A stretch of 64,000 nucleotides of DNA from Pseudomonadales bacterium. GTDB taxonomy: Bacteria > Pseudomonadota > Gammaproteobacteria > Pseudomonadales > Azotimanducaceae. The notes beneath the pieces were generated by a model that saw only the letters and a list, made by a program, of their open reading frames with translations, did not search any database and had not been told where the DNA came from. Shown in pieces: positions 37,105 through 45,807 of this stretch. The stretch is from the NCBI GenBank assembly GCA_022825925.1, contig JAJDVW010000142.1:1-64000 (forward strand), in the 5' to 3' direction. The position numbers were made by a program, and so were the translations under genes. The stretch's first letter is position 1; each line of letters starts with the position of its first letter.

Positions 37105-38097
37105 TCAGCCCTTGGTGAACATGTTGCCACGCGGCCCCGTCCGAGCCTTCTGCCTCGACTTGACCGAAACCGCGCGAAAGACGTTCGCGGGCGCCGGGGA
37201 TTGCGCAGGCTCGGGAGCCGGCGGCGGTGGGGGCGGGGGTTCCGCTTCCGCCGCAACCACGCGGCGGAACGATGCCCGGCCGGCGCGGGGCGACCGCGCG
37301 TGCGGCTCCGCGGAGGGCAGTTCCGCCGCCGCCCGCATGACCTCGACCTCGGCGTCGGGCTCGGGCGCCGTCTCCGACGTCTCCGATGCCGCGACATCGA
37401 CCTCCCGCACCGGAACCGCGGTGGCATCCCGCACGGATGGGCCATCCGGCGCCAACGCGTCGGCGACCGCTGCCGGCGCGGACGTGGGCGCGATGTCCGG
37501 CGCGGGCGCGGCGGCGTTGGGCGCCGGCGCGTTCGCGTCCGCCGCGTGCATGGTCGGTACGGGTTCCGACGCGAGGGGTTCCGGCGCGAGCGAGCCACGC
37601 GCATTGCCCGAACCCGCATGGACGGACGGCGCCTCGGGGACCGTCGGCGGCGGCGCAGCGGGCATCGCGCCACCCACTGGCCCAAGGCTTTCGCGCAAGG
37701 TCATCCAGCCGATGCCGAGGCTGACCGACTTGTCGGTGACGAGCACGAGCAACCGATCCCACGCTTCGGGAACCGCCGCGATGAACTGGTGGGTACTCGT
37801 GGTGGTGACCTGTACTTCCCGGATGAAGGCCGCCGGGGAGCCGCCGGCGTTCCAAGCGTGACCGAACCGGCTGATCGAGCGGCCAAGGAACATCTCGGAC
37901 GCCGCCTCGCTGACCAGATCGACACCCTGCCCTTCCAGCGCGGACCCTTCGACCGCCGCCGCCACGGCTCGACCGGTCGCCGCGTCGGCGACCACGCACG
38001 CCAAGGCCCCGTCGAGATCGGCAACGATCTCCTCGCAGATGGACTTGAGATCGTCCAAGTCGCGCTCCCTCGTTCCGGTGGCCGGGATTACTAGCAT
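37105..38097 (-). CDS. Uncharacterised protein, possible roadblock/LC7 domain plus Pro/Ala-rich tail
   Basis: I do not recognise this 330-residue protein with certainty. Residues 5-135 look like one alpha/beta domain (LDDLKSICEEIVADLDGALACVVAD, later LLVLVTDKSVSLGIGWMTLRESL), a pattern compatible with the roadblock/LC7 fold used by small-GTPase partners. Residues 140-310 are low-complexity, rich in Ala, Pro, Glu and Ser, with a run of seven prolines. The last 20 residues are basic (KSRQKARTGPRGNMFTKG). It lies upstream of the coiled-coil gene on the same strand after 153 nt, so the two might be functionally linked. No signal peptide is seen. Confidence 0.65.
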   Translation of the reverse strand: MLVIPATGTRERDLDDLKSICEEIVADLDGALACVVADAATGRAVAAAVEGSALEGQGVDLVSEAASEMFLGRSISRFGHAWNAGGSPAAFIREVQVTTTSTHQFIAAVPEAWDRLLVLVTDKSVSLGIGWMTLRESLGPVGGAMPAAPPPTVPEAPSVHAGSGNARGSLAPEPLASEPVPTMHAADANAPAPNAAAPAPDIAPTSAPAAVADALAPDGPSVRDATAVPVREVDVAASETSETAPEPDAEVEVMRAAAELPSAEPHARSPRAGRASFRRVVAAEAEPPPPPPPAPEPAQSPAPANVFRAVSVKSRQKARTGPRGNMFTKG

Positions 38098-38243
38098 GCC
38101 GGTGTAGCCAGGTCAATACCCGCGCCCGCGCACTTCCGCGCACTCTCTCCCCAACCGCAACGGTTCCATGCGAGAATTCACCGGTTGCCCCGCACGCGGC
38201 GTCGATCACCCCGTGCACCGACCCGGAGAGATCGTCACCGACC

Positions 38244-39950
38244 ATGGACAAGGCCACCATCGAGGCGGCAATCGACGCCGTGACGGCCCCCGGGCAGCCC
38301 TACGAAACGACGGTCGGGCGCGTCAACGGGGTCGACTTCCCGGTGTTCGCGAACGCGCCGGGCCACCTTCGGGACCTCTATCGCGAGGGGCTGGAACACG
38401 CCGACGCGGACTTCTACGTCTACGCCGACGAGCGCTACACCTTCCGCGACGCGTGGGAGAACGCCGCCGCGTGCGCCAACGCCCTGCGCGCCCGCGGCAT
38501 CCAGCCCGGGGACCGCGTGGGCATCGCCCTGCGCAACTATCCCGAGTGGGTGTTCGCGTTCATGGGCATCACGTCGATCGGCGCGGTGGCCGTGGCGCTC
38601 AACGCTTGGTGGTCCGCCGAGGAGCTGGTCTACGGCATCGAGGACAGCGGCCTCAAGCTCCTGTTCGTGGACCGCGAACGCCTTGAGCGGGTCGCGCCCC
38701 ACGCGGAACGGCTGCACGTCGAACTGGTGACGGTGCGCTGCGAGCACCCGGGCGCGCCCACCTGGACCGACTTCCTCGCCGGCGCCTCGACCACCATGCC
38801 CGAGACGCCCCTGTGCGGCGACGACGACGCGACGATCCTCTACACGTCCGGCTCCACGGCGCACCCCAAGGGCGTGCTGTCCGTGCACACGTCCGTCGTG
38901 CAGGCGCTGCTCGGCTGGGAGACCGGCGGGGCGCTGGCCGCCCACATCACGCCCGAACTCGCCGAAGTCGAGCCGCCCTACCCCCCGGCCATCATCCTGA
39001 GCGTGCCGCTGTTCCACGTGACCGGCCTCACGGTGCAGCTCCTCTCCTCCTTCCGCTCCGGCCGCAAGATCGTCGCCATGTACCGGTGGGACCCGGAGGA
39101 GGCCTTGGGCATCATCGAGCGCGAGCGCGTCACCTCCTTCACCGGCGTACCGACCATGGCGTGGGAACTGGTGCAATCCCCCAACTACGACAGGTACGAC
39201 CTGTCGAGCCTCACAAGCGCCGGGGGAGGCGGCGCCCCCATGGCGCCGGAGCAGGCCCGCCGCATCGGCGAACAGATCGGCGAAGGGGCCGCCGGCACGG
39301 GCTGGGGCATGACCGAGACCCAGGGCCTCGCCACCATGATCGGCGGCCTGGCCTACATCGAGCGTCCCCGCAGTTGCGGCCGCCCGATCCTGCCGCTGGC
39401 GCGGGTCAAGGTCGTCGACGACGCCGGCAACGAACTCGCACGCGGCGAGACCGGCGAACTGTGGATTTGGGGCGCCATGAACTTCAAGGGCTACTGGAAC
39501 CGGCCCGACGCCACGGCCGAAGCGCTGACCGACGGCTGGGTGCACACCGGCGACGTCGGCCACATGGACGAGGACGACTACGTCCACATCACCGACCGCG
39601 CCAAGGACATGATCCTCCGCGGCGGCGAGAACATCGGCTGCCAGGAGGTGGAAGCCGCGCTCTACCGGCATCCCGGCGTCGCCGAGTGCGCCGTGTTCGG
39701 CGTGCCCGACGAGCGCCTCGGCGAGGCCGTCGCCGCGGTCGTCTCCGTGCGGCCCGACGCGCCGCCGAGCGTGGAGGACCTCAAGGCCCACACCGCCGAA
39801 CACCTCGCGAAGTTCAAGGTGCCCGAACACCTCTGGCTGCGCACCGAGCGCCTGCCGCGCATCGCCTCCGAGAAGATCTTCAAGCGCCAGTTGCGCGACG
39901 AGGCGGTCGCGCTGCTGCAGGCGGACGGCCGCACCGCCGCCGACGGATAA
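38244..39950 (+). CDS. AMP-dependent acyl-CoA synthetase/ligase
   Basis: ANL-superfamily enzymes activate carboxylic acids as acyl-AMP and transfer them to CoA. The 568-residue protein shows all core motifs: the P-loop YTSGSTAHPKG, GWGMTETQG (A5), GELWIWG, GWVHTGDVGHMDEDDY with the ribose-binding Asp, RAKDMILRGGENI (hinge), and the catalytic Lys near SEKIFKRQL at the C terminus. It resembles medium- to long-chain acyl-CoA ligases of class I; the substrate is unknown. It is divergent from the roadblock-like gene (146-nt spacer) and followed after 22 nt by a 2-hydroxyacid dehydrogenase. Confidence 0.92.
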   Translation: MDKATIEAAIDAVTAPGQPYETTVGRVNGVDFPVFANAPGHLRDLYREGLEHADADFYVYADERYTFRDAWENAAACANALRARGIQPGDRVGIALRNYPEWVFAFMGITSIGAVAVALNAWWSAEELVYGIEDSGLKLLFVDRERLERVAPHAERLHVELVTVRCEHPGAPTWTDFLAGASTTMPETPLCGDDDATILYTSGSTAHPKGVLSVHTSVVQALLGWETGGALAAHITPELAEVEPPYPPAIILSVPLFHVTGLTVQLLSSFRSGRKIVAMYRWDPEEALGIIERERVTSFTGVPTMAWELVQSPNYDRYDLSSLTSAGGGGAPMAPEQARRIGEQIGEGAAGTGWGMTETQGLATMIGGLAYIERPRSCGRPILPLARVKVVDDAGNELARGETGELWIWGAMNFKGYWNRPDATAEALTDGWVHTGDVGHMDEDDYVHITDRAKDMILRGGENIGCQEVEAALYRHPGVAECAVFGVPDERLGEAVAAVVSVRPDAPPSVEDLKAHTAEHLAKFKVPEHLWLRTERLPRIASEKIFKRQLRDEAVALLQADGRTAADG

Positions 39951-39972
39951 ACAGCCCCCGGAGCAGGATCCA

Positions 39973-41025
39973 ATGAGCCGAAAGACAGTCGCCATGCAGT
40001 TGCCGCGCATCGCGGACGTGACCTCGCTGGAGGAGAAGTACTCGCTCGAACTCGAGGCCCTCGCGCCGGTGGCGGACATCGTCGAGGTGGAGAGCCAGAC
40101 GGCGGAAGCGTTCGCGAAGGGCGCCGCCCACGCCGACGCGGTGATCACCTCCTGGGGCATCCGCTTCGACGAGGCGGTCATCTCGGAACTCGAGCAGTGC
40201 GTGGTGATCGGCCTCGGCAGCGTGGGCGTCGACATGGTGGACGTGGACGCCGCCACCCGAGCCGGCATCGTCGTGACGAACTGCCCCGACGTCTTCATCG
40301 AGGAAGTCGCCGACCACGCGATGATGCTGATCCTCGCGACCGCGCGCCGCACCAAGCAGATGGACCGGTTCGCGACGACCGGCGAGTGGCGCCATGGCCG
40401 CCCGCTGCTCAACCACGTGCCGCGGCTCCTGGGGCAGACGCTCGGCCTCGTCTCGTTCGGCAACGTGGCGCGCTGCACGGCGCGGCGCGCCAAGGCCTTC
40501 GGCATGCACGTCGTCGCATACGATCCCTACGTCTCGGAACTCACCATCAGCGAGTACGGCGTGGAGCCCGTGTCCTTCGGCGAGCTGCTCGAACGCGCCG
40601 ACTACGTCTCCGTGCACTCGCCGCACAACGCGGAGACCGAGCACCTCCTGAACGCCGCCGCGTTCGCCCGCATGAAGGACGGCGTCGCCGTGATCAACAC
40701 CGCGCGCGGCCCCATCATCGACGAACCGGACCTGGTCGCCGCCCTCGAGAGCGGCAAGGTCGCCGCGGCCGGCCTCGACGTCCTCGAGCAGGAGCCGCCG
40801 GCGCCCGACAACCCGCTCCTCGCCATGGACAACGTCATCGTGACGCCCCACGTCGCGTCCGCGACCACGCGCATGCGCCCGACGGCACGCCGACGCGTCG
40901 GGCAGGAAGTGGCCATGGTGCTGCGGGGCAAGTGGCCGATGAGCTGCGTCAACCCGACCGTGCTGCCGAAGACGCCGCTCGAGCGCTGGCAACCGGTGTC
41001 GATGATGCGGGGACCGAACCGGTAG
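39973..41025 (+). CDS. D-isomer-specific 2-hydroxyacid dehydrogenase family protein
   Basis: The 350-residue protein has the two-domain 2-hydroxyacid dehydrogenase fold. The Rossmann loop appears as GLVSFGNVAR, with Ser replacing the usual middle Gly, followed by the acidic VVAYDPY at the end of strand two (NAD preference). Catalytic residues are the Arg in NTARGPIIDE, the Glu in LEQEPP and the His in PHVASATT, so it should be active. It resembles C-terminal-binding-protein-like and phosphoglycerate-dehydrogenase-like members; the substrate is not predictable. The short spacer suggests co-transcription with the acyl-CoA ligase. Confidence 0.9.
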   Translation: MSRKTVAMQLPRIADVTSLEEKYSLELEALAPVADIVEVESQTAEAFAKGAAHADAVITSWGIRFDEAVISELEQCVVIGLGSVGVDMVDVDAATRAGIVVTNCPDVFIEEVADHAMMLILATARRTKQMDRFATTGEWRHGRPLLNHVPRLLGQTLGLVSFGNVARCTARRAKAFGMHVVAYDPYVSELTISEYGVEPVSFGELLERADYVSVHSPHNAETEHLLNAAAFARMKDGVAVINTARGPIIDEPDLVAALESGKVAAAGLDVLEQEPPAPDNPLLAMDNVIVTPHVASATTRMRPTARRRVGQEVAMVLRGKWPMSCVNPTVLPKTPLERWQPVSMMRGPNR

Positions 41026-41034
41026 GGGACCGGC

Positions 41035-41727
41035 TCAGCCTTCGGAAGCCGCCCCCCGCCGCGCCCGGATCTCGAACACGACCATCCAGTGGGCGCGGTA
41101 CAGGGCCCAGTGCCCGTAGCCCGCGGCGATGGCCTCCGCGGACGGACGATCCTCGATGCAGCGCGCGCGGAACGCGCCGACCTCCTCGTCCACGTCGACC
41201 TCCACGTCCTGGAACCCCAGGAACTCGCGCACGAGCGGGTTGACGGACTTGTAGACGGCCTCTTTCGCGGCAAAGATCATCGTGCGCCACTCCGGCGCCG
41301 GCAGCCACGCGTGTTCCGCCTCGGTCAACAGACGGTCCGCGGTGCTCCCCGACACGGCGTTCTCGGTCTCGATGTCGATGCCCAGACCCTCGAAAGCGTC
41401 CGCCGGCCCGACGACGGCGGCCGCGAGCCGGCGCGAGTGGCCGATGCTGCCCACCACCCCTTCGGGCCAGACCGGCCGGCGCTCCTCCGAAGGGATCTCG
41501 CACGGCTCGACGCCCATGCGCTTGAGGCCCTCGCGGGCCACGCGACGGCCCGTGGAAAACTCGCGGCCGCGCTTGTCCGCGACCGTGGCGGCATAGGTCG
41601 CCTCGCCCGGGAACAGTTCGCCGCGGTGGTCGCGCACCGCGGACAGCGTCAGCACGGCGTTGCGGAGCCGGCCGATGCGGGCGAATGCCAGGACTTCGCG
41701 GCCACGGTCGAGATCGAAGACGGTCAT
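41035..41727 (-). CDS. 4'-phosphopantetheinyl transferase (EntD/Sfp type)
   Basis: These enzymes move phosphopantetheine from CoA to carrier proteins. The 230-residue protein carries the P1-P3 signatures: GSIGHSRRLAAAVVG, the Mg2+-binding GIDIETE (Asp-x-Glu), and FAAKEAVYKSVNPL with the conserved Lys-Glu-Ala and Lys. EntD-type members usually activate non-ribosomal peptide or polyketide synthases, none of which lies in this window. The ATG at 41727 gives the expected N terminus. It converges on the dehydrogenase gene with a 9-nt gap. Confidence 0.9.
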   Translation of the reverse strand: MTVFDLDRGREVLAFARIGRLRNAVLTLSAVRDHRGELFPGEATYAATVADKRGREFSTGRRVAREGLKRMGVEPCEIPSEERRPVWPEGVVGSIGHSRRLAAAVVGPADAFEGLGIDIETENAVSGSTADRLLTEAEHAWLPAPEWRTMIFAAKEAVYKSVNPLVREFLGFQDVEVDVDEEVGAFRARCIEDRPSAEAIAAGYGHWALYRAHWMVVFEIRARRGAASEG

Positions 41728-41972
41728 TTGGGGGAGCCTACAGCGTCCCCAAGCGTGCTGACAACGGCTCCGTCGGTTCTGGCGGCCGGCGCCGACCGGT
41801 GCCCGCGCCGGATTTCGGCGATCCTTCGCAAGCAGCCCCCCACCAGTCGCGTAACGCCTTACGGCGGATCCATTCGACTGTTGCCCCCACGCCGATGACC
41901 CCAAACACGAGAGCTGTCTGTGAACGGGAGCGTCGGAAAAGCGCTGCCGGGCGAACCGGAGTACGACGACGC

Positions 41973-42152
41973 ATGACAACCGAAACCCGGCAACCAGAGC
42001 GTCCACGCGGCCGCACCCGCGCGTCCGGCGTGCTGCGCGCCGCGGTCCTGCTGGCGCTCCTCCTGGGCCTCGGCCGCCTGGTCGAACCGATTCCCCATGC
42101 CGTGCTCGCCGCCATCCTGCTGAAGGTCGGCGGGGACCTCGTCGAGAGCGAC
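41973..42152 (+). pseudogene. Fragment of a SulP-family anion transporter
   Basis: A plus-strand reading from about 41994 gives TRASGVLRAAVLLALLLGL followed by RLVEPIPHAVLAAILL, which matches the late membrane helices of SulP transporters (the R-T-R-x-x-G-V-L-H-A-like turn, then the P-x-A-x-L-A-A-I-L helix). Only about 50 residues remain. The upstream part is unlike SulP, and the downstream frame runs into the antisense strand of the next gene. I read it as a deletion remnant. Confidence 0.6.
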
Positions 42153-42155
42153 GGA

Positions 42156-43409
42156 TCAGGGCATCGACAGCACGAACAGCCCGCCCTGGATGTCGCTGAC
42201 GAGGATCGTTCCCGACGGCAGGTAGGGGTACACGCTCCAGGCGCCCTCCAACCCCACGCCGTCGCCTTCCGGGAAGGTATCGAAGAACGCGACCTCGCGG
42301 ATCTCGCGCTCCCCCAGGTCCGCGAACTCGAGCACCCGCATGCCGGAGCGGTAGTTCGCCTCGAACACGCGGCTGCCGAGCACGTACAGGTTGTGGTCCG
42401 TCGCCGCCGTCCCCAGCTCGTGCGCGTACAGGTAGGCGGGCGCGTCGAGGTCCGCCATGTCGAACACGTGCGTGCGGGTCGGCACCGCGTAGTCCCGCTC
42501 GTCCAATTCGTCCCCGAGCAGGAAGAACCGGTGGTCTTCGGTCAGCCAGCCCTGATGCACGTAGGCAAGCTGCGGATAGGTCGTCGACGCGAGGGGAAGC
42601 GGAGCCGACTTGTCGGTCACGTCGACCACCTCGACGTGATCCTCGTTGCTGCTGAAGCAGATCTCCCGCTCGCGATGCTCGGCATCGGGCCCGTGGTAAA
42701 GGACGCACTGCGTGTCGTGGGTGCGGACCGTGCCATGGCAGCCCGCGAACATCGGGTTGTTGGGTGTGCCGACGTCGATCATGTGCAGGCCGTGCCCACA
42801 GGTGTCGGTGGACACCGCGTACGCGAATCCGGTCCGTTCGTTGACGGCCAGGTTGTGCGCGTCGGCGAAGTCGCCGTAGATCACGTCGGCCTCCCAGGCC
42901 TGCGCCGCGGAGACCCCGCGCAGGCGAGTCAGGTCGAACACCTGCATGCCGTGTGGGCCCGCCGAGTCCGCCACGATGTAGGCGTGGTTCCGGTAGACCT
43001 TGATGTCGCGCCACGGGGACGGCGTGGTGTGCGTCGGCAGCCGGCCGAGGAACATCGGGCTCCGCGGCGCCGACACATCGACGAAGGCGGTCCCGTCCGT
43101 CATCCCCATGAGCGCGTACTCCCTGCCTGTCGCCGGGTCGGTCCAGCCCCAGAGATCGCTGCCGGCGCCGTCGCCCATGTCCTCGAGCGGCACGCGGCTC
43201 TGCAAGGAGATGCCCGCGCAGGGGAACTCGCCGGCGCGGCCGTTCGCGCATGACCGGGCGCCGGCGTCCGATGCCGTGGGCGGCGGCGCCGGGTCCGCCG
43301 CGGCAGGCGGTGCGGACGGTCCACCACCACCGCCTCCCCCGCAGGCGCAGAGGAGCACGACCGCGAGGATCGCCGCGGCCGCCGCCCACGTCGGCGGGGC
43401 GGCTGTCAC
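42156..43409 (-). CDS. Choice-of-anchor B family lipoprotein (LVIVD-repeat beta-propeller)
   Basis: The 417-residue protein starts with a signal peptide and probable lipobox (LLCAC, Cys near 23), then a glycine run and a Pro-rich spacer, so it is exported and lipid-anchored. The rest contains repeats of the LVIVD type: GTAFVDVSAPRSPMFLGRLP, HGMQVFDLTRLRG, HLHMIDV-like GLHMIDVGTPNNP, HVEVVDVTDKSAP, pointing to a beta-propeller. This is the choice-of-anchor B pattern. Function is not established for the family; binding on the cell surface is likely. It probably truncated the SulP gene on insertion. Confidence 0.85.
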   Translation of the reverse strand: MTAAPPTWAAAAAILAVVLLCACGGGGGGGPSAPPAAADPAPPPTASDAGARSCANGRAGEFPCAGISLQSRVPLEDMGDGAGSDLWGWTDPATGREYALMGMTDGTAFVDVSAPRSPMFLGRLPTHTTPSPWRDIKVYRNHAYIVADSAGPHGMQVFDLTRLRGVSAAQAWEADVIYGDFADAHNLAVNERTGFAYAVSTDTCGHGLHMIDVGTPNNPMFAGCHGTVRTHDTQCVLYHGPDAEHREREICFSSNEDHVEVVDVTDKSAPLPLASTTYPQLAYVHQGWLTEDHRFFLLGDELDERDYAVPTRTHVFDMADLDAPAYLYAHELGTAATDHNLYVLGSRVFEANYRSGMRVLEFADLGEREIREVAFFDTFPEGDGVGLEGAWSVYPYLPSGTILVSDIQGGLFVLSMP

Positions 43410-43710
43410 GAGGCCCCGAGCGGGGCCGGCGGATTGCAGGTCATTGAGGCTCCGTCACGCCCCCAAGTTCGTCTTCCGACCGGTCCCGGGTGCCGTCGGC
43501 ACGCACCACGATGTTCGCCAAGTTCCCTCTTTCCCGGATCGACACGCGCGGCCACCTTACACGTCGCGCGGGATTGCTGCAGGCGCTGCGGGGCCATCGG
43601 CGGACCGCTCCCATGGCCGCCCATTCACGGCTGGTTCAGGGCCGGCTGCCGATGATGAACGAGCGTTAATGCAGTCGTCGCAATACCGGTCTCGAAAGGG
43701 GGAGCAGGGC
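43410..43710. other. Intergenic region without recognised gene
   Basis: About 300 bases separate the divergent lipoprotein gene and the small membrane ORF. It should contain promoters for both. I see no clear promoter pair, RNA gene or protein fragment. Confidence 0.3.
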
Positions 43711-43932
43711 ATGCAGTGGTTTCGGCGACGTGGCGCGCGCCGTGCGCCAGCCGGCGCGGGGCTGAAGCGGGGATTCTGGATCGGCTGCGGCCTCGGGGCA
43801 TCGGTCGGCATGGCCGTGGTGGTCGTTACGCCTGTCGTCGTCCTGGCCGCCGGCGCGATGGCGATCACCCTCTGGCTGTGTCGGAGGGCGGTGCGTGCAG
43901 CACCCGCGCGGGCGTCCAGGGCCGGGACATGA
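43711..43932 (+). CDS. Small single-pass membrane protein, hypothetical
   Basis: The 73-residue product has a very basic N terminus (RRRGARRAPAG), a long hydrophobic helix (about 25-56, WIGCGLGASVGMAVVVVTPVVV and onward), and a basic Ala-rich tail. A GGGGGAGCAGG stretch just upstream is a credible ribosome site. No family is recognised. Convergent with the glycosyltransferase-sulfotransferase gene. It might be spurious, but hydrophobicity and the ribosome site favour a real gene. Confidence 0.45.
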   Translation: MQWFRRRGARRAPAGAGLKRGFWIGCGLGASVGMAVVVVTPVVVLAAGAMAITLWLCRRAVRAAPARASRAGT

Positions 43933-43953
43933 TCGCCGCGGGCGCGACGGCGG

Positions 43954-45807
43954 TCACCCGTCGGCGTGCCTGCGCAACACGCCGCGCAGCCGAACGAACT
44001 CCGCCAGGTACGACAGGCGCAGCAACGCGCGCGCCAGCCGGTGCCCGGGGCGGTCCGCTTCGCCCTCGAACACCGCTGCCGGAGGCACGCGGACATCCGT
44101 CGATACGTCGAGGAAACCGAACACCCGACGGAGCGCGGCATCGTGGCGGCGCCGGAGGTCGTCCGCGCGCACGACCAGGACACGGTCGTGATCGAACACG
44201 CGGTACAGGTTGCGCAACTGGCGGCTGTAGACGCCGCGGCCGCGGTAGCTGTGGACGCGTTGGGCGGACTCGGGGCGCCTCGGATCGCGGCTGCGCAGCA
44301 TGCGGAAGGGTTCGAGCAGGAGCGCCTGCCACAAGGGCCTGTCCTCGCCACCGCGGCCTCGCTCCATATAGTAGTGGGAGACGGCCCGGTCCACCGGATC
44401 CCGGAGCAGAACGATGACCTTGAGGTCCGGGTTGTAGCGCCGCAGATCGGCCGGGACGTCGTCCAGGAACGCGTAGACCGGGGTGGCCTCTCCGAGCAGC
44501 GGTTCTCCCGGCAGACCGTTGAAACGGCAGTGGGCGAAGTGCGGCCGGTATCGCCCGTCGATGTCCGCGGGCGACCAGTCGCCGGAGTATTCGGGCGCGT
44601 CGAAGACGTGTACCTCCTTCAGCGACGACATCCCGATCTCCGGGTGCGCGTCCAGGAACTGCGCGAGCGCCGTCGTGCCGCATTTCTGCACGCCGACGAT
44701 CATGAACGCGAGGCGCGGGCGGTACCGCGGCTCGGGCTCCGTCCCCCTCGGCGGTGCGTCGGAACCGGCGTCGGCCCCCCGCGCTTCCGCGGGGCTCGGC
44801 ACAACGGACCGTTGGGCCTCGGCCCACAGCCCGTCGACGTCCCGCAGCACCGCGTGGAAGCGCGAGCGCTCGACGTGCAGCGCGTGCGCGGAGACCGTCT
44901 CGGACGCACCGGCCAGGAACCCCGCGCGCGTTTCGGCCGGAAGCCAGAACGCGTGGCCTACCGCGCCCGCCAGGGCGTCCGGCGCCGGCTCCGCGACGAT
45001 GCAGTTCTCACCGTCGAGGCAGAAGCCGCGGTTGCCGATCGCATCCAGCGTGACGACCACACACCCGGACGCCATGGCTTCCAGCGCCGGCAGGTAGAAG
45101 CCCTCGGTGGGGTGCGGCAGGCAGACCGCGACGCGCGTCTCGGCGAGCAGTTCCAGGAAACTGCCGCGTTCCCGGACGTGGTCGAGAAGCTCATGCGGAA
45201 CCGAGCGCTCCCGCAGGCACCCGGACAGCGCGGCCGCGAGCTCGGGGCGCTTGTAACCGACGATGGCGACGGAGCGGGGACGCGCCTCCCAGGCGTCCGA
45301 TGACGCGGCGCCGCGCCAGTCCCACGGGGCCAGGTCGGTCGCGTTCGGAATGGCGACGACCGGACCCCGGGGCCGGCCCGTCGCCGCGATGGCGTCGGCG
45401 ACTTCGGCGCTGACGCAAATGCGGACCGCGCGCCTCGGCAGGTACTCCCAGAGTTCGGTGTCCGGGTCCGCGTGGCGCGTGTGCTGGACCAGGTTGACGC
45501 GCGGGTGGTCCGTCCCGTCGAGCCCCATCGCGCTCAGGTAGCGCCAGTCCGTGCCGGCGAGGAACAGCACGTCGTCCGCCGCAGGCGTCCAGTCGACCGC
45601 GCCGTCGACGCTGCCGACGGGCCAGAGGCGTCGCCGTTCGCGCCGCAGCGCTTCGCCGAGCGGTCCGCCGGTGAACGCGATGCGCGGCGAGAACCCTTCC
45701 ATCCGCCGGGCATGCGCGAAGTAGTGCGCGTGCTTCACCTCGCCGCCCGTCACCGCCTTGAAAGCGCGGTGGAACCAGATCGTGCGGGGGCGCCCGGGGA
45801 CCGTCAT
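43954..45807 (-). CDS. Glycosyltransferase-sulfotransferase fusion protein
   Basis: Two enzymes are joined in 617 residues. Residues 1-335 resemble a GT4/GT-B glycosyltransferase, with the C-terminal donor site PTEGFYLPALEAMASG (the E-x7-E motif, E235 and E243). A Pro/Ala-rich linker follows (336-362). Residues 364-617 form a PAPS-dependent sulfotransferase: the 5'-phosphosulfate loop VGVQKCGTT at 371-379 and the 3'-phosphate motif VIVLLRDPVDRAVSHYY. The combination suggests that one protein adds a sugar and then sulfates the product. It has no signal peptide, so it is cytosolic. ATG at 45807 overlaps the stop of the second sulfotransferase gene (ATGA). Confidence 0.85.
   Translation of the reverse strand: MTVPGRPRTIWFHRAFKAVTGGEVKHAHYFAHARRMEGFSPRIAFTGGPLGEALRRERRRLWPVGSVDGAVDWTPAADDVLFLAGTDWRYLSAMGLDGTDHPRVNLVQHTRHADPDTELWEYLPRRAVRICVSAEVADAIAATGRPRGPVVAIPNATDLAPWDWRGAASSDAWEARPRSVAIVGYKRPELAAALSGCLRERSVPHELLDHVRERGSFLELLAETRVAVCLPHPTEGFYLPALEAMASGCVVVTLDAIGNRGFCLDGENCIVAEPAPDALAGAVGHAFWLPAETRAGFLAGASETVSAHALHVERSRFHAVLRDVDGLWAEAQRSVVPSPAEARGADAGSDAPPRGTEPEPRYRPRLAFMIVGVQKCGTTALAQFLDAHPEIGMSSLKEVHVFDAPEYSGDWSPADIDGRYRPHFAHCRFNGLPGEPLLGEATPVYAFLDDVPADLRRYNPDLKVIVLLRDPVDRAVSHYYMERGRGGEDRPLWQALLLEPFRMLRSRDPRRPESAQRVHSYRGRGVYSRQLRNLYRVFDHDRVLVVRADDLRRRHDAALRRVFGFLDVSTDVRVPPAAVFEGEADRPGHRLARALLRLSYLAEFVRLRGVLRRHADG

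Noticed and set aside
41738-42115. 125-codon minus-strand ORF after the phosphopantetheinyl transferase
   Set aside because: Arg/Pro/Ser-rich without homology; the plus-strand SulP fragment overlaps it and is recognisable.
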